The notes under the pieces: generated by a model | Database searches by the model: none | Seen by the model: only the letters and a program-made list of their open reading frames with translations | What the model was told of the DNA's origin: nothing | In this document: positions 33,801 through 44,538 of the stretch, piece by piece | How positions within the stretch are numbered: the first letter of the stretch is position 1 | Layout: every line of letters starts with the position of its first letter | Source of the DNA: Brachionus plicatilis | Taxonomy: Eukaryota > Rotifera > Eurotatoria > Ploima > Brachionidae | Assembly (NCBI GenBank): GCA_010279815.1 | Contig: QEOQ01000508.1 | Location: 2,858,996-2,922,995, forward strand | Reading direction: 5' to 3' | DNA: 64,000 nt | Made by a program: the position numbers and the translations under genes

Positions 33801-35160
33801 TAATTAAAATTTTTATTGGCTTTAAATTTCAGTTTTAGCTAGTGAAACTCTTAAATTTTTTTTCAAATAAAACCTTTAAAAATATTCAGGTCTTAAAGTA
33901 TAATTCTTTATTAGTTTTAATTCCATTTAAACCGAAGTCCCAAAATTGCCCCAAATTGTTTTCTAATAGTTTTTTTAAATAATAAACATCTATTGAGGTA
34001 TTTTTTGGTGAATTCGCAAAACATAAAGAATAACCTCGTTTTGATTAAATTTAAATCTTAGGGTAAAATGATTAAATCGAATCTACTAGAAAAGAGTTAG
34101 ATTTATTTGAATAGCTAAATCTTCCAAGTACTTGTGGTAAGTCTTGGTTTATCTGTTAATTTCAATTAAAATCGATAAGAAAAAGGCTCTTAGATTAGGA
34201 AAATATTTAAGAGCTTACCTGAGGCGAACAATGATAACTTTTTTGTTTATCAAAATTAGATGCGCATATATTTTTTCTATTAGAATTATTTTTTTTTCTC
34301 AAAAAGGTTTTAAAAATAAATCATTAATAATTTCATTCTTACTCAGCTGAGACCCTAAATTTCGTCTATTTCATTTGAAAATTGTTTATGAAAAATTTGA
34401 TTGTTTTTTTGTTGGCATAAAATTAATTTTTGTACTCGTAAAACCTTTTGAATAAATTGATTTTTTTGTTCCGTAGAAAAAATTAAGAATGTCTTTGAAT
34501 TTTTTTTTTTAATTAAAAAAAATAAATTATGGCAAAATGACTAATATGAATAAAGTTAGTGACTAATAGCTTTTAAAACTTAGATTGCATAAGCTTGATT
34601 TTTTTTAAACAGGAAATACAAATTACTAATTTAACTCTAGTAAAAGTGATAAGTCTAAATGAGATTGAAGTAACAAAAAAGTTCATTTGGAGATAAAAAA
34701 TATCATTTCAAACAAGTTTAGTTTTCTATAAAACAAACGATTTAAATTATTAATAAAATTATTAATATTCATTATGAAAAAAAGATAAAATTCCCTATCT
34801 TTTTTGTGTCGACGAGACACTCTTTTTTTTTTTTAGTATATATGGTCCCAGTTTCAAATGTATGTTTGGTTACATAATTTAAAATTTTTAAATTATGAAA
34901 AAAATTAAATATTGCCTAAGAGTAAATATAGCAAAGCCATTTTTATAAACTTAATTGCAGCTTAATATACCTTGGTCCTATTTAAGCATGTTAAAACGAA
35001 AAACTTTTCATTTTTTTCTTACTTTCATAAGCTTGAATCATAGTCAACATTTTTTCTAATAAAAAATTAAAATTTATTTTTTGCCACCAAATTTAAGATG
35101 TTGCTTAATTTTACCTTAGCTTCATGAAATTATTTTCTTATTTTAGTAAATAAATTAAAA
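30847..35160. other. Long gene-poor AT-rich stretch
   Basis: Over 4 kb without a recognisable host gene. The only identifiable item is the LINE fragment at 31795-31970. Slightly GC-richer patches at 33040-33240 and 33510-33680 gave no coherent protein frame. The sequence just before 35201 has an acceptor-like TTTTTTAG, perhaps from a leader intron of the next gene. Confidence 0.45.
31795..31970 (-). pseudogene. Small fragment of the GC-rich LINE family
   Basis: Nearly identical to 50748-50922 over about 165 bases, including GTTGACTAGACCGGAAGGCA and the GCGTTCCACTCGTT stretch that encodes the C-terminal end of the RT ORF, plus the 3' untranslated stretch GATAGAAAAAGCTGTA. It covers only the end of the ORF and part of the 3' UTR. 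Confidence 0.85.
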
Positions 35161-35200
35161 TTCGCTTGTCACATTCGATTTTTTAGATCAAAAATTTAAT

Positions 35201-36025
35201 ATGACAGCTCAAATGGCCTCATTTCTAAAGCTTACTTTAGTGGGCGATGGTGGTGTTGGCAAGTCCTGTCTCATTCTGCAGTACATGTATCATGATGTAA
35301 TTTTTTTTTTAAAATGTGTGATCAAAAGCTTAGAACTTTTTATTTTAGTTTGTCGAAGAGTATGAGCCGACTAAAGCGGATGCTTATAGAAGAACAATTA
35401 CTTTACAAGGCGAAGATGTGCAGATAGATATTCTGGACACTGCTGGCCAAGAAGATTATCCAGGTAGGACTATGTGCTGTCTTGTAAATTTATTTTTTAT
35501 TCTCTGATAATAAAAAGCTGTAAGAGATGGCTATCTAAAGCACGGCGATGGCTTTCTGCTTGTCTTCGATCTAACTAATAGAGAGACTTTTGAATCTATT
35601 CGAAATCACAGGTAAACTTTAATTATTTGTCAAATTTTTGTTTAAATTTTAAAATTAGAGAGAATGTGCTCCGCGTCAAGGCGGATGACGCGAACTTGCC
35701 CATAATCCTGATTGGAAATAAAAGTGACTTAAGACAAAATCGTCTGATATCTTTCGAAGAAGCGAATTCTTTGGCCACTCAATGGAATATTCCGTATATA
35801 GAAACATCGGCTAAAACACGCGAAAATGTGGACAGGGCCTTTTCGGAGATATTTCTCAAGATCAAAGAAATAAAGCAAATTCGAAGACAAAATCCACAGC
35901 AGTATCAAGTGCCTGCAAGTTCAGTAATGACTCCGGAAGAAGAGAAAGCTGTGCGAGAAGATTCACTCAGAAAAAGAATAAAAAAATTCTACCAAAATTT
36001 CAAAAAAAAGTGTAAAATTTCCTAG
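35201..36025 (+). CDS. Divergent Ral-like small GTPase, four exons
   Basis: Exons 35201-35296, 35349-35463, 35518-35611 and 35659-36025, with introns of 47-54 nt, encode 223 residues. G1 is GDGGVGKS (15-22), the effector loop YEPTKADAY is Ral-type (Lys-Ala-Asp kept), switch II is [15 protein letters not shown], then GNKSDL and [11 protein letters not shown]. The long basic tail ends CKIS. A Ser-ending CaaX box predicts farnesylation rather than the geranylgeranylation expected for the Ral at 22266. It differs from that Ral by the Ala-to-Pro change in switch II, an altered [10 protein letters not shown] segment and a longer C-terminal linker. Most likely a paralogue from an older duplication, since the intron count also differs. 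Effector binding is plausible but unproven. Confidence 0.9.
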
Positions 36026-37111
36026 AAATTATTTTAACAAATTTTTGTTAATTCGAACAGAGATAAATAGTGATTATTCGCTTCAAAATCAAAATTATAG
36101 CATTTGTTCAAATTTTTTTACATCGTTTATTTATTTTATTAAAGTGTAAATAATTTTATTTTTAAAAGAAAATAAATTTTTTTAATAAATTGATTTTTTA
36201 TGAAGAAATTTAAAATATTTTTCAAAAGTTTTTATTTAAATTTTATTAAATTTATTAAGAAAAATCAATTAATTTTTCAAATTAGGAAGTTAAAAAAAAA
36301 TGATTTTTAACTAAAAGTGGTTAATTAAGAAATACAACAATTAATTAAAGGAAAATGAAATTGAAAAATGTTTAGTTAATCAACCATTTAAAAAATTGGC
36401 CAACTAATGTAAACTGAAAAATTATAAAGTTATCTAAATTAATTGAATCATGATTCAAGAGTCAATTTATTCTATTTTAAACACCAAAGAAGCTTTGTTT
36501 TGAGAGTGAACAAAATACCAAAATTGGTTAATTTTAAAAAAAAAATTTGATCAGCAACTTTATATTTTTTTAGATATAATTTAAATATATTTTCATACCT
36601 TTAATTTCTAAAAGTGATTTGCTGTCTTTCTTTTGGCAATATCCAATAAGTTCATTGAGCTCATCGGGGAATTTTTCACTTATTTTCTTTCTTAGTTCAT
36701 TCCTGAAATCCTTCTGAGAATCTACAAAATAATTTTCTTTAATATCACAGTATTTATTTTAAGTTTTTAAGATTCACGCCGGTCTTAACTACATCACTAT
36801 CTCAATTTGACATTTTCGACCACAAATTCTTATTCTGGATGCATTAAAGCTTAGGTAAGCCATTTTTTTAGCGGGCCTCTCAAAGATTAGCACCAAAATT
36901 TTTAGTTGTATCCTTTTAGTTCTATAAATATTATGATTTTGTAAACATATTTCATCTTTATTGTACATATTCTAAAAGCTCTATTTCGAAGCTACAAATG
37001 GTGTATTCATTTGGCATTTAAATAATAATTTTTGACCATTAAAATTGACCGGTAACGAAAATTTTTAGAGTTTTTCACTATTTTTGTATCTCGTCCTTGG
37101 TTTAACCCCTA
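36026..37111. other. Intergenic spacer with one exon-like block
   Basis: AT-rich with no complete gene. Positions 36599-36721 (minus) look like an isolated internal exon (separate entry). Confidence 0.45.
36599..36721 (-). CDS. Orphan exon-like segment, unrecognised
   Basis: A 123-nt block on the minus strand is preceded by acceptor TTTTGTAG and followed by donor AAAG/GTATGA. It reads SQKDFRNELRKKISEKFPDE then LNELIGYCQKKDSKSLLEIK with no stop. The composition is soluble, charged and helix-like, and the DNA is GC-richer than its flanks. No neighbouring exon that would continue it was found on either side. It may belong to an unrecognised gene with long introns or to a remnant. Confidence 0.35.
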
Positions 37112-37513
37112 ATACAAGTTTTTTTTTGCAGAATCAGAAGGTTTTGTGAAATTCAGTACAAAATGATAAAAAAAACAGAAATAAATGTAAAAAAATTGAA
37201 TAATTTTTTGTCTAAATGCTTAAACTTAATTCTGTAAATGCAACCTAGTGCAACATTCAAAGTTGCATCAAATATCAAGGTCTGCTAAATTTGCAGAGTT
37301 TAGCAGAAATTAAATTTCAATATAATCGAGCGTAGGGCATTAGCAGATTTTTACAGCTGATGCAACTTTGAATGTTGCACCGTTCTGCATTCACAGAATT
37401 AATTTTAAACTTTTTGAAAAAAAGTTATTGAATTTTTTTGCACTTTGTTCTGTTCTTTTGTTCTGAACTTCACAAAACCGAATCAGAATCCGAACAAAAT
37501 TCTGAACAACTTG
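37112..37513. mobile_element. Large foldback MITE
   Basis: Left arm (about 37112-37275) contains AGAATCAGAAGGTTTTGTGA, TTCTGTAAATGCAAC and GTGCAACATTCAAAGTTGCA; the right arm (about 37350-37513) carries their mirror images, with GTGCAACATTCAAAGTTGCATCA perfect over 23 nt. The arms are about 160 nt and diverged outward. No coding potential. Target duplication could not be fixed. Confidence 0.6.
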
Positions 37514-38223
37514 TTGAGCTCACTTTTTTTATTTTTTGACTTTTAAGACCATAAATTTTGACCTAAAAGCTAAAATGTTTATTAAAAAAATTGAAATTTT
37601 AAAATTTTAAGTTAAAATGACTGATCAGAAATATTTTAAATTATTATCTTTGATAAATTTTGATCCGTCAAATAATTAATTACTAATTTGCTTCAAAATT
37701 TTTAAGGACAATATAACTCTTTTTTTTAGAAAGAAACCACGCTTAAACAAAAAAATGAATTCTTAAAACAAATTCTCTATGTGAAAGGTCGAAAAAGATA
37801 GTCTGCCAAAAAAATAAGATCAAGATTAAAGTCTTTTCTAAATCTATTCCTCCAAAAACAGTAAGTTATAATTTTTTTTTCTCAAATTTTTAACTAAAAA
37901 TCGTTAAATGTTTATAAATTGATTTTGAAAAATTCAAACAAAAGTAAAAATACAAGAATACAAAGAAACAGTTATTCAATTTATCAAAGTTTTTTTTAAA
38001 TGTATTAGTTTAATATTAATTAAGATAAAATTAGCATCGAACGATTAAAAAATGGAATACAAAAAATGCCAATGTTATTTTGAACTTTAAAACAAGGCAA
38101 GGGTTGATTAAAAATTAAATATTCAATAAAAGGTGATAAAAATAGTAATTGAAAAAAATTGAGATTAAATCAAACATAAATAAAATAAAATAATTTTTTT
38201 TTGATTAAAAAGCTCTAAAAATT

Positions 38224-38553
38224 GGCAAAATGTAATTTATTGTACATTTTTATATTTTTACATTTTAACATTTTTGAGAAAAAAAAAAAATCTCAAAATC
38301 AAAAAATCTAATAAAATTTTCAATCAAGAAAAGTAATAAAAAATTCGCAATTACTTAAAAAGGAGTTTTACAAAAATTTAAATGTAAAAACCAAGGATAA
38401 TTTTTTGAAAATCCCTTTTAAATTAATTGCGAATTTATTATTACTTTTCTTAATGAAAATTATTTTAATTTTTTTTATTATGAGATTTTTATTTTTCTCT
38501 CAAAAATCTAAAAATGTTAAAATATAAAAATCTACAATAAATTAAATTTTGCC
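38224..38553. mobile_element. hAT-type MITE, GGCAAAATG family, copy 2
   Basis: Begins GGCAAAATGTAATTTATTGT and ends AATTTTGCC. TACATTTTTATATTTTTACA in the left arm is shared with copy 1 at 19573. A perfect 8-bp duplication TAAAAATT flanks it (38216-38223 and 38554-38561). 330 bp, mostly hairpin, non-coding. Confidence 0.88.
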
Positions 38554-38996
38554 TAAAAATTTTAATTTTTAGAAGAATAGCAAAATAAGAAAAAAGTTGC
38601 TTTTTTGGTCGTTTTTAAAATTTACTGTAAAATTGGTAAATTTACGTTATATTAACAGAATCAGAACGTAAAATTGTGTCAATAAACGTAAATCTACAAA
38701 ACTATTTAAACGTAAATATGCGTATATTTCCTTTTTTTACGTCGATATTCGTAAATTATCATTTATATATTCATAAATTCACGTAAAATCATCATAACGT
38801 GATAATATTAAATTTTTTAAAAAACGGTAATAAAAAATATTTTTTTTTTTTTATGGGATATTTATATTTATTCAGTTCCTTTAGAATAAGATAAAAAATA
38901 TGGTGAATTTATGGTATAGTAGAACCATTGTTCTTTAACTTCTTTTTTGAAATATTACTTACTCATGTTTGTAAAAAAATATCTCTCTTACCAATA

Positions 38997-39480
38997 TTAG
39001 AATGAATAAAATTTTTTTATGTTGCGACTTGGATCCATTTTCAATATTATTTTTATTACAAATTGAGTATAGTCACCTTCCGAAAGTAAGAATTCATGTC
39101 GGCCAATTTTGAGAAAATGTGTGAGCTTATTGCTGAAGGTTCCAAGAGCCAAAAGACCCTCTTTTAACTTAGACAATTTTTCCATAAAAAACGAAAGATA
39201 CAATCCTTCCTTTGTTATCAATATAAAATCAATATTAATAAATATTTTCTTTCAGACAAAAGAGAAATTTGGAATGAAATTTGGAAGTATCACCCCTTTT
39301 TCTTCAATCTTCTAAAGTTGTCAATCCAAGTTATTTAAAGCGATTCTTGCAACTCATGTTCGTGATGGTTGGTACATGTTTTTGGCCCTCTTTTGGACAT
39401 TTCGATTTGTTTGATTTGTTGTTTTCGAATGGAGTCCAAATCATCATCCAGCCATTTTCCAGAATGGGTCACACGTAGTA
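38997..39480 (-). pseudogene. Unrecognised coding-like segments
   Basis: On the minus strand 39345-39478 reads THSGKWLDDDLDSIRKQQIK, QIEMSKRGPKTCTNHHEHEL and QESL, then a stop. A second frame at 38997-39221 reads KEGLYLSFFMEKLSKLKEGL, LALGTFSNKLTHFLKIGRHE and so on. Both are more protein-like and GC-richer than flanking DNA but belong to different frames with no clear splice link. They may be two exons of an unknown gene or a broken transposon frame. Confidence 0.3.
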
Positions 39481-39774
39481 TGTAAATAGTATTTTGAATA
39501 TTTTGGTGTCTCAATTTTCAAAGTTTTTTTTGAGCTTTACTACAAAATTTGAGGATGGATTCTGAAAAATTCTTTAATATAAAATTATTTAAAAAAAAAG
39601 ATTGATCTCGAAGAGACATTTAATGAAATAATCGATCGAAGATAAGAGTTTATCTGCTAACGAAATAGGCATTCAAATTGACAATCAAATCAATAACTCC
39701 AATTCTCGTAAAAGAATTTACTGAAGCGCTGAAATTATATTCAACAATTATAATGAGGCCCTCAAAAGTTTAAA

Positions 39775-40070
39775 AAAAATGCATTCATCAAAAAACTCAA
39801 AGCTCCAAAAATGGAATCAAAGAATATCATAAGTGTTCCATTAATTCAAATTGTCCAGCTCTAATGCATTTCCATTGTATTGATGAAAATCAGAATGTCA
39901 ATATGCTACGAAACCAAGAGGATCATGATAATTGCTCTATTAACTCGTCCAAACAGTTCAGAAAAAATAAAGATATAATTATACAACTATTTGATATTAA
40001 AGTAATTGCGCCATCAAATATTATTTACACTTTACATATTTTTTTTCTCTATTATAGAGTATTTTTATAA
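39775..40070 (+). pseudogene. FLYWCH-type zinc finger fragment (MULE transposase N-terminus)
   Basis: The frame reads KNGIKEYHKCSINSNCPALM, HFHCIDENQNVNMLRNQED, HDNC and then KQFRKNKDIIIQLFDIKVIA. The C...C...HxH spacing after a GIxEYxKC block is that of FLYWCH fingers found at the N-terminus of Mutator-like transposases, and the following basic stretch with an APSNI-like motif also fits. No catalytic region follows. 5' sequence (39560-39775) has stops. Confidence 0.5.
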
Positions 40071-43000
40071 AAAATAATCTTAAATTTACTTAATTATTTA
40101 TAGACAACAAAAGTATTTTTATTTCACGAGAGTTTTTTTAAAATGCAAAGAGAAATTTTAGAAAAATGATGATTTTTGTTGATAGAAAAATATGGTTTCA
40201 GTTATCTTTACATGACAAGGGCACTCACTGCCTATTGATTAACTTTTAAATTAAAATGGAAAAAAACATCTCGTCCAAATTTAGCATTGAATACAATGAT
40301 TGTAAACTGGTAGCTAGTATTTTCCAGAATAAATTTGCGTTTGGAAAATACCAAGGTCGATCTTTTTATCAAGAAAAATTGCTTAAAATCCATTTATAAA
40401 TTAAAAGCGGTATTATTCCTTTTATCACACAAAGAATCTACCATTCCAAGACATTCTTTTTAGATTTAAATGAACAACATTAGTTATCTTTAATTTTTAA
40501 ATTTTACAAAATGCAATATTGAAATTGAATTTTTTTATCATTTTGATTAATAAATAAAAATATAATCAATTTTAAGTAATAAAATGAAATTATTAATTAA
40601 AACAAAATTGATAAAAATGTAAAATAAATATAAATTTTTTTCTTAATATTTAAAATGAATTGATAGTAGTTGTTCAAATTCTACTGCATAAATTTCTTTA
40701 TCTAAAATTTAAGAAATTTTTAAAATGATGTTTGCTATTCACAGTCATTCTAAAATGTTCTTCAAATGGTTTCTAGTGTTGATTGTTTGGTCATGTGCTG
40801 TTATAATTAAGCATTAGGAGTCTCCTTTAACGCCTGAGCTAATTAACTACTGTTTTTAGGCAATATTGTCAACATGCATTGTATATGATAGATTCAATAG
40901 TTTGATTTTGCGTAGTTCTATTTTCAATTTTTTTAATAATTTTCAGTACTTGCTTGTTTAATTTTTGAGCTGCTGTTTGTTGTCTTGGCATTTATATTCA
41001 AAAATAAAAAATTTAAATTTAGATTCAAATTATTAATCTCGATATTCTCATTTTTTGATATCGATAAATTGATTTTATTAAATGAGTTAAAAACATTTTC
41101 AAAAGCACCATTTTATGTATCATGAATTTTGTGCTTAAATTTAAATTAAAACTTGATTTTAATTTAAAAGAAGAATGTGGATAAATATGAATGTTGATCC
41201 AAATAAGCTTTAAAAAATAAATTTCCTTTTTTTTCAAAAAAAAATTCCTAATCATTTTAACAATCTTTTGTTCATTTTTTTTTCTTCACACATTTTTTTT
41301 CCTGTAATATTTTCAAGATAAGACTATCATTTTAAATTTTTTTCTTTTCTTTAAAATATATATTTTTAAATAATAACTATTAATTTTTAAAAAAATTTTA
41401 ATTAAAAAAATTTCTTAATTATGCATAGATAATTTTTTTGATAAAAATTTTCTAAATTATTATTTTTAACAGTATTTGAAAAATTTATAATAATAATACT
41501 GAGTCTGAAGAAGGTAACCAAAATTTTTTTTTTAATTTTTTTAATTTCCTTTATTTTCTATAAAAAGTTTAATTTGTTCAATTCACTTTTGAAAAATTTT
41601 TTTGGTTCTCTTCTATAAGAATAAAATTAAGTATCTCTGTATTTCAATTTAACAATCAGATATGCGTTTTTTAAATTCGCTTTAATTGACATTTCATTTT
41701 GTATTTTAAAAAACTGAATTTATCTTTTAGAATTGTGATGAATCCATTCATAAGCTAAAGTAAGGTTTTTTTCAAGAAAATTTTTAAATTTACAACTAAA
41801 AAAATTTCCGAATCATATCTCTTATTTTTAATATTGCATGATAAATGTTAAATAAATATATAATAAATTTGTTATAGAGAAAGTTAGAATTTTATTTTTT
41901 AATTTACAAAGATCTCTATGTGTATTTGAAAATGGTCAATTGTTGATTTTTGAAATTATTATAAAGAATCAAAAAAAAAATCATAATTGATTATTAATTA
42001 AAAAATGTGAAAAAATCGTTTCAGCATTTTTGAAGAAATCATTAATTATTTAAAGCTATACTAAAAAGTTAATTCAATTTTTCCAGTTCTAGATGTTTAC
42101 TTTAAAAAAAGAAGAATCTTTTGAAAACATTATAAATTTAAATGTCGATTTTTTTCTATAAATTGTATATAAAATGAATAACCAAACACTCAATTATAAA
42201 TAAATAATTTTATTTTTTGTGATCATTTTTCAAATAAATTATTATTGCCCAATGAATTTATAAAATTCAATTTTTTTTTAAATTTAAAAATATTTCTCTA
42301 TAATTTAAATATAACGGAAAACTCGATAAGATGCTTCCCTGACGCATCTTTTTGAATATTTAATTTTTTTTGGTGCCTTAAGTAGTAGACATTATTATTA
42401 TTATTGGCGGAAGTTGAGGGTGAGAATTCAGGCAAGATATTAGATTTTTTTATCATTTGGGTGTTTAAATATGAGTTGAAAATAATTCAAATTATCAAAA
42501 ACGGTCTGTAAATTATATGGCTTTTTACTTGGTACCATTTTAAGGCAACATCCTTCTAATGATTTATTTTTATCACTTAAAATCAAAAGATTGATTTTCT
42601 AAAAATATACAAATTTACTTTCCAAGAATTCGTCTAAATATTTTTTCTCTCAAAATCCAATTTGTTCGTAAAAAATTAAATACAGACACAAATCTTTTAT
42701 TTTTTAATCTGTTTTTTTTAATTTAAAGTGATTTAATATCATCTATAAAATTAATATTTTCGTAGATGTTTAAAAATTCTACAGTCCAAAAACATTACAG
42801 AAAAAAAATCAATTTTTTTTCGATTGAATAAAAGTTTATTTAATTTTTTGTTACAATCTAGATACTGGTATTCTTAATCTTATTTTGAATAAAAAATTAG
42901 ATTTTTTTAGAAATTTTTCAGAGTTATTAAAACAAATCAAAAAAAGGAAACAAATTTTTTCCCAGAATATGCTTGATCTGTTTTACTGCATACCTTAAAA

Positions 43001-43193
43001 ATCTATTTCCTTAAAATAAAAGAAGTTTATTCATGCATTTAGAAGTCAATATTGAGACAGTGAAATTTTCAAATGTGATAATACAGCAGCCAGTTTCGAT
43101 TAAAAGTCTTTAATGTCTTTTTATTAAGCATTAATTCTAATTCATCTATTTATTTACTGGCATCAATAGAATTTAAAAAAAAAAGAATTTAAA
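40071..43193. other. Long gene-free AT-rich stretch
   Basis: About 3.1 kb without a convincing gene or TIR element. Around 40215-40270 the words GGGCAC..GCCT.TTGATTAAC are shared with 53098-53130, a faint dispersed repeat. A short ATT-run occurs at about 42391-42405. Confidence 0.45.
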
Positions 43194-44210
43194 ATGAATA
43201 ATTCACAAAATGCAAGTGGAAAACCAGCCTGCTATGTGGTCAGTCAAATAATCACAGTATACCTCTATCCATTTTTGAACGTAACTGGAATTATTTTCAA
43301 TATGTTCAATGCTTTTACATTTTATTCGATCATTAAAAATAATAAGAATGTAAAAGGCTACCTATACAAATACTTGCTCGCCAAGTCTTTGAACGACTGC
43401 TACCTTTTTGTGGTAAACATATTCTCAGTTGGCTACTTTTGTTTCAACTGTCCAAACTCGTACACTTACTGGATCCAAGTGTGGTACATCACGTGCTTTG
43501 CTTATTTCTCGCTGGCCACCGAATTGTACTCCACTTTTCTGGATATTTTTGCATGTCTGGACCGGCTCCTACTCATGACCAGTCTATTCGACAAGCTGAA
43601 ATTTTATCAGTCAAAATACTTCTCTTATATAGTAATTTTCTTTTTGATGATATTCAGCTTGGTGTTTTATGTACACAGATTTTTTGACTTTGAAATCTAT
43701 GCGATTAACAACTCTTCTCAGTACAAAATACGAAACACTGAGTTTTTTACAATCGATTTTAGCAAAACAATGAGATGGCTGCACATAATAATTCGAGACG
43801 TGATGGGTCTTACTCTGATTATTGCATTTAATACAATGATTATGATAAATTTCCAAAAACTAATGAAAAAAAAAGAAAAATTGACATCCAAAAAGCTGAG
43901 CCGTCAGGAGAGAAAAGATCGAGAAGTCACTTTGATGGTGCTGTGCAATGGTGTGGTCTTTGTATTTGGTCATACACCAATTTTTATCTGCTATTTACCA
44001 CTGTTTAATTTCACAAATTTTTCATGTGCTTTTGACATATCTAGATTTATTCTTATCTTTTCCTATTGGATCGGATTTTTTTTCTACTATTCTTTTAATC
44101 TGCAATTTAGGAGACGGTTCAAAGAGTTATTTGGAATTCGAATTATAAAATCGAAAACTACAGACATTAATACAGAAGCAAGCGTGACCAAAACCAAGAC
44201 TGCCACATGA
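43194..44210 (+). CDS. Rhodopsin-like G-protein-coupled receptor, intronless
   Basis: 338 residues with seven hydrophobic segments: about 17-46, 57-82, 96-120, 142-162, 194-220, 245-271 and 282-303. N-glycosylation motifs occur at the N-terminus (NNS, NAS). The segment-3 end has CLDRLLL (121-127) in place of DRY. The third intracellular loop is basic (KKKEKLTSKKLSRQERKDRE), as in G-protein couplers. Segment 7 lacks a canonical NPxxY and reads FFFYYSFNLQFRRRFKELF, the last part resembling helix 8. Overall pattern resembles FMRFamide-receptor-like invertebrate peptide GPCRs; the ligand cannot be assigned. Single-exon structure is common in lineage-specific GPCR expansions. Confidence 0.85.
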   Translation: MNNSQNASGKPACYVVSQIITVYLYPFLNVTGIIFNMFNAFTFYSIIKNNKNVKGYLYKYLLAKSLNDCYLFVVNIFSVGYFCFNCPNSYTYWIQVWYITCFAYFSLATELYSTFLDIFACLDRLLLMTSLFDKLKFYQSKYFSYIVIFFLMIFSLVFYVHRFFDFEIYAINNSSQYKIRNTEFFTIDFSKTMRWLHIIIRDVMGLTLIIAFNTMIMINFQKLMKKKEKLTSKKLSRQERKDREVTLMVLCNGVVFVFGHTPIFICYLPLFNFTNFSCAFDISRFILIFSYWIGFFFYYSFNLQFRRRFKELFGIRIIKSKTTDINTEASVTKTKTAT

Positions 44211-44538
44211 TTTTTTGATTTTTTTTAATCATATAGTTTGCTTTCGCTTATTTTTAAATTAAAAAATTTTTGCAAGCTTTACTTTTTAGTGAGAATTTGA
44301 CTGACGGAAATTAATTAAAAATAGACATATTGAGTTTAATAAATAGATTTTTTTATTATTCAAATTTTAATTCGTATATCATTAAAAATTAATTATCAGA
44401 GAGAAAGAATTTAATTAATTTTAATCAAATAAAAATTTTAAAGAGTTTTAATCAAATCATTTATTCTAATCAAAATATTTAATTTATATCAAATCATTAA
44501 TTTAAAAAGATAAAAAATTGATGATAAACTTTATTATG
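44211..44538. other. Spacer between GPCR and MULE
   Basis: AT-rich, no gene. It ends with CTTTATTATG (44529-44538), the left copy of the MULE target duplication. Confidence 0.5.

Noticed and set aside
38620..38800. TACG-rich stretch as another copy of the 5181 MITE
   Set aside because: Shares words only; no CAGTGG end, no arms and no duplication.
41025..41255. 76-codon minus-strand frame
   Set aside because: Lys/Ile/Phe/Leu-rich translation of AT-rich DNA with no GC rise; typical chance frame.
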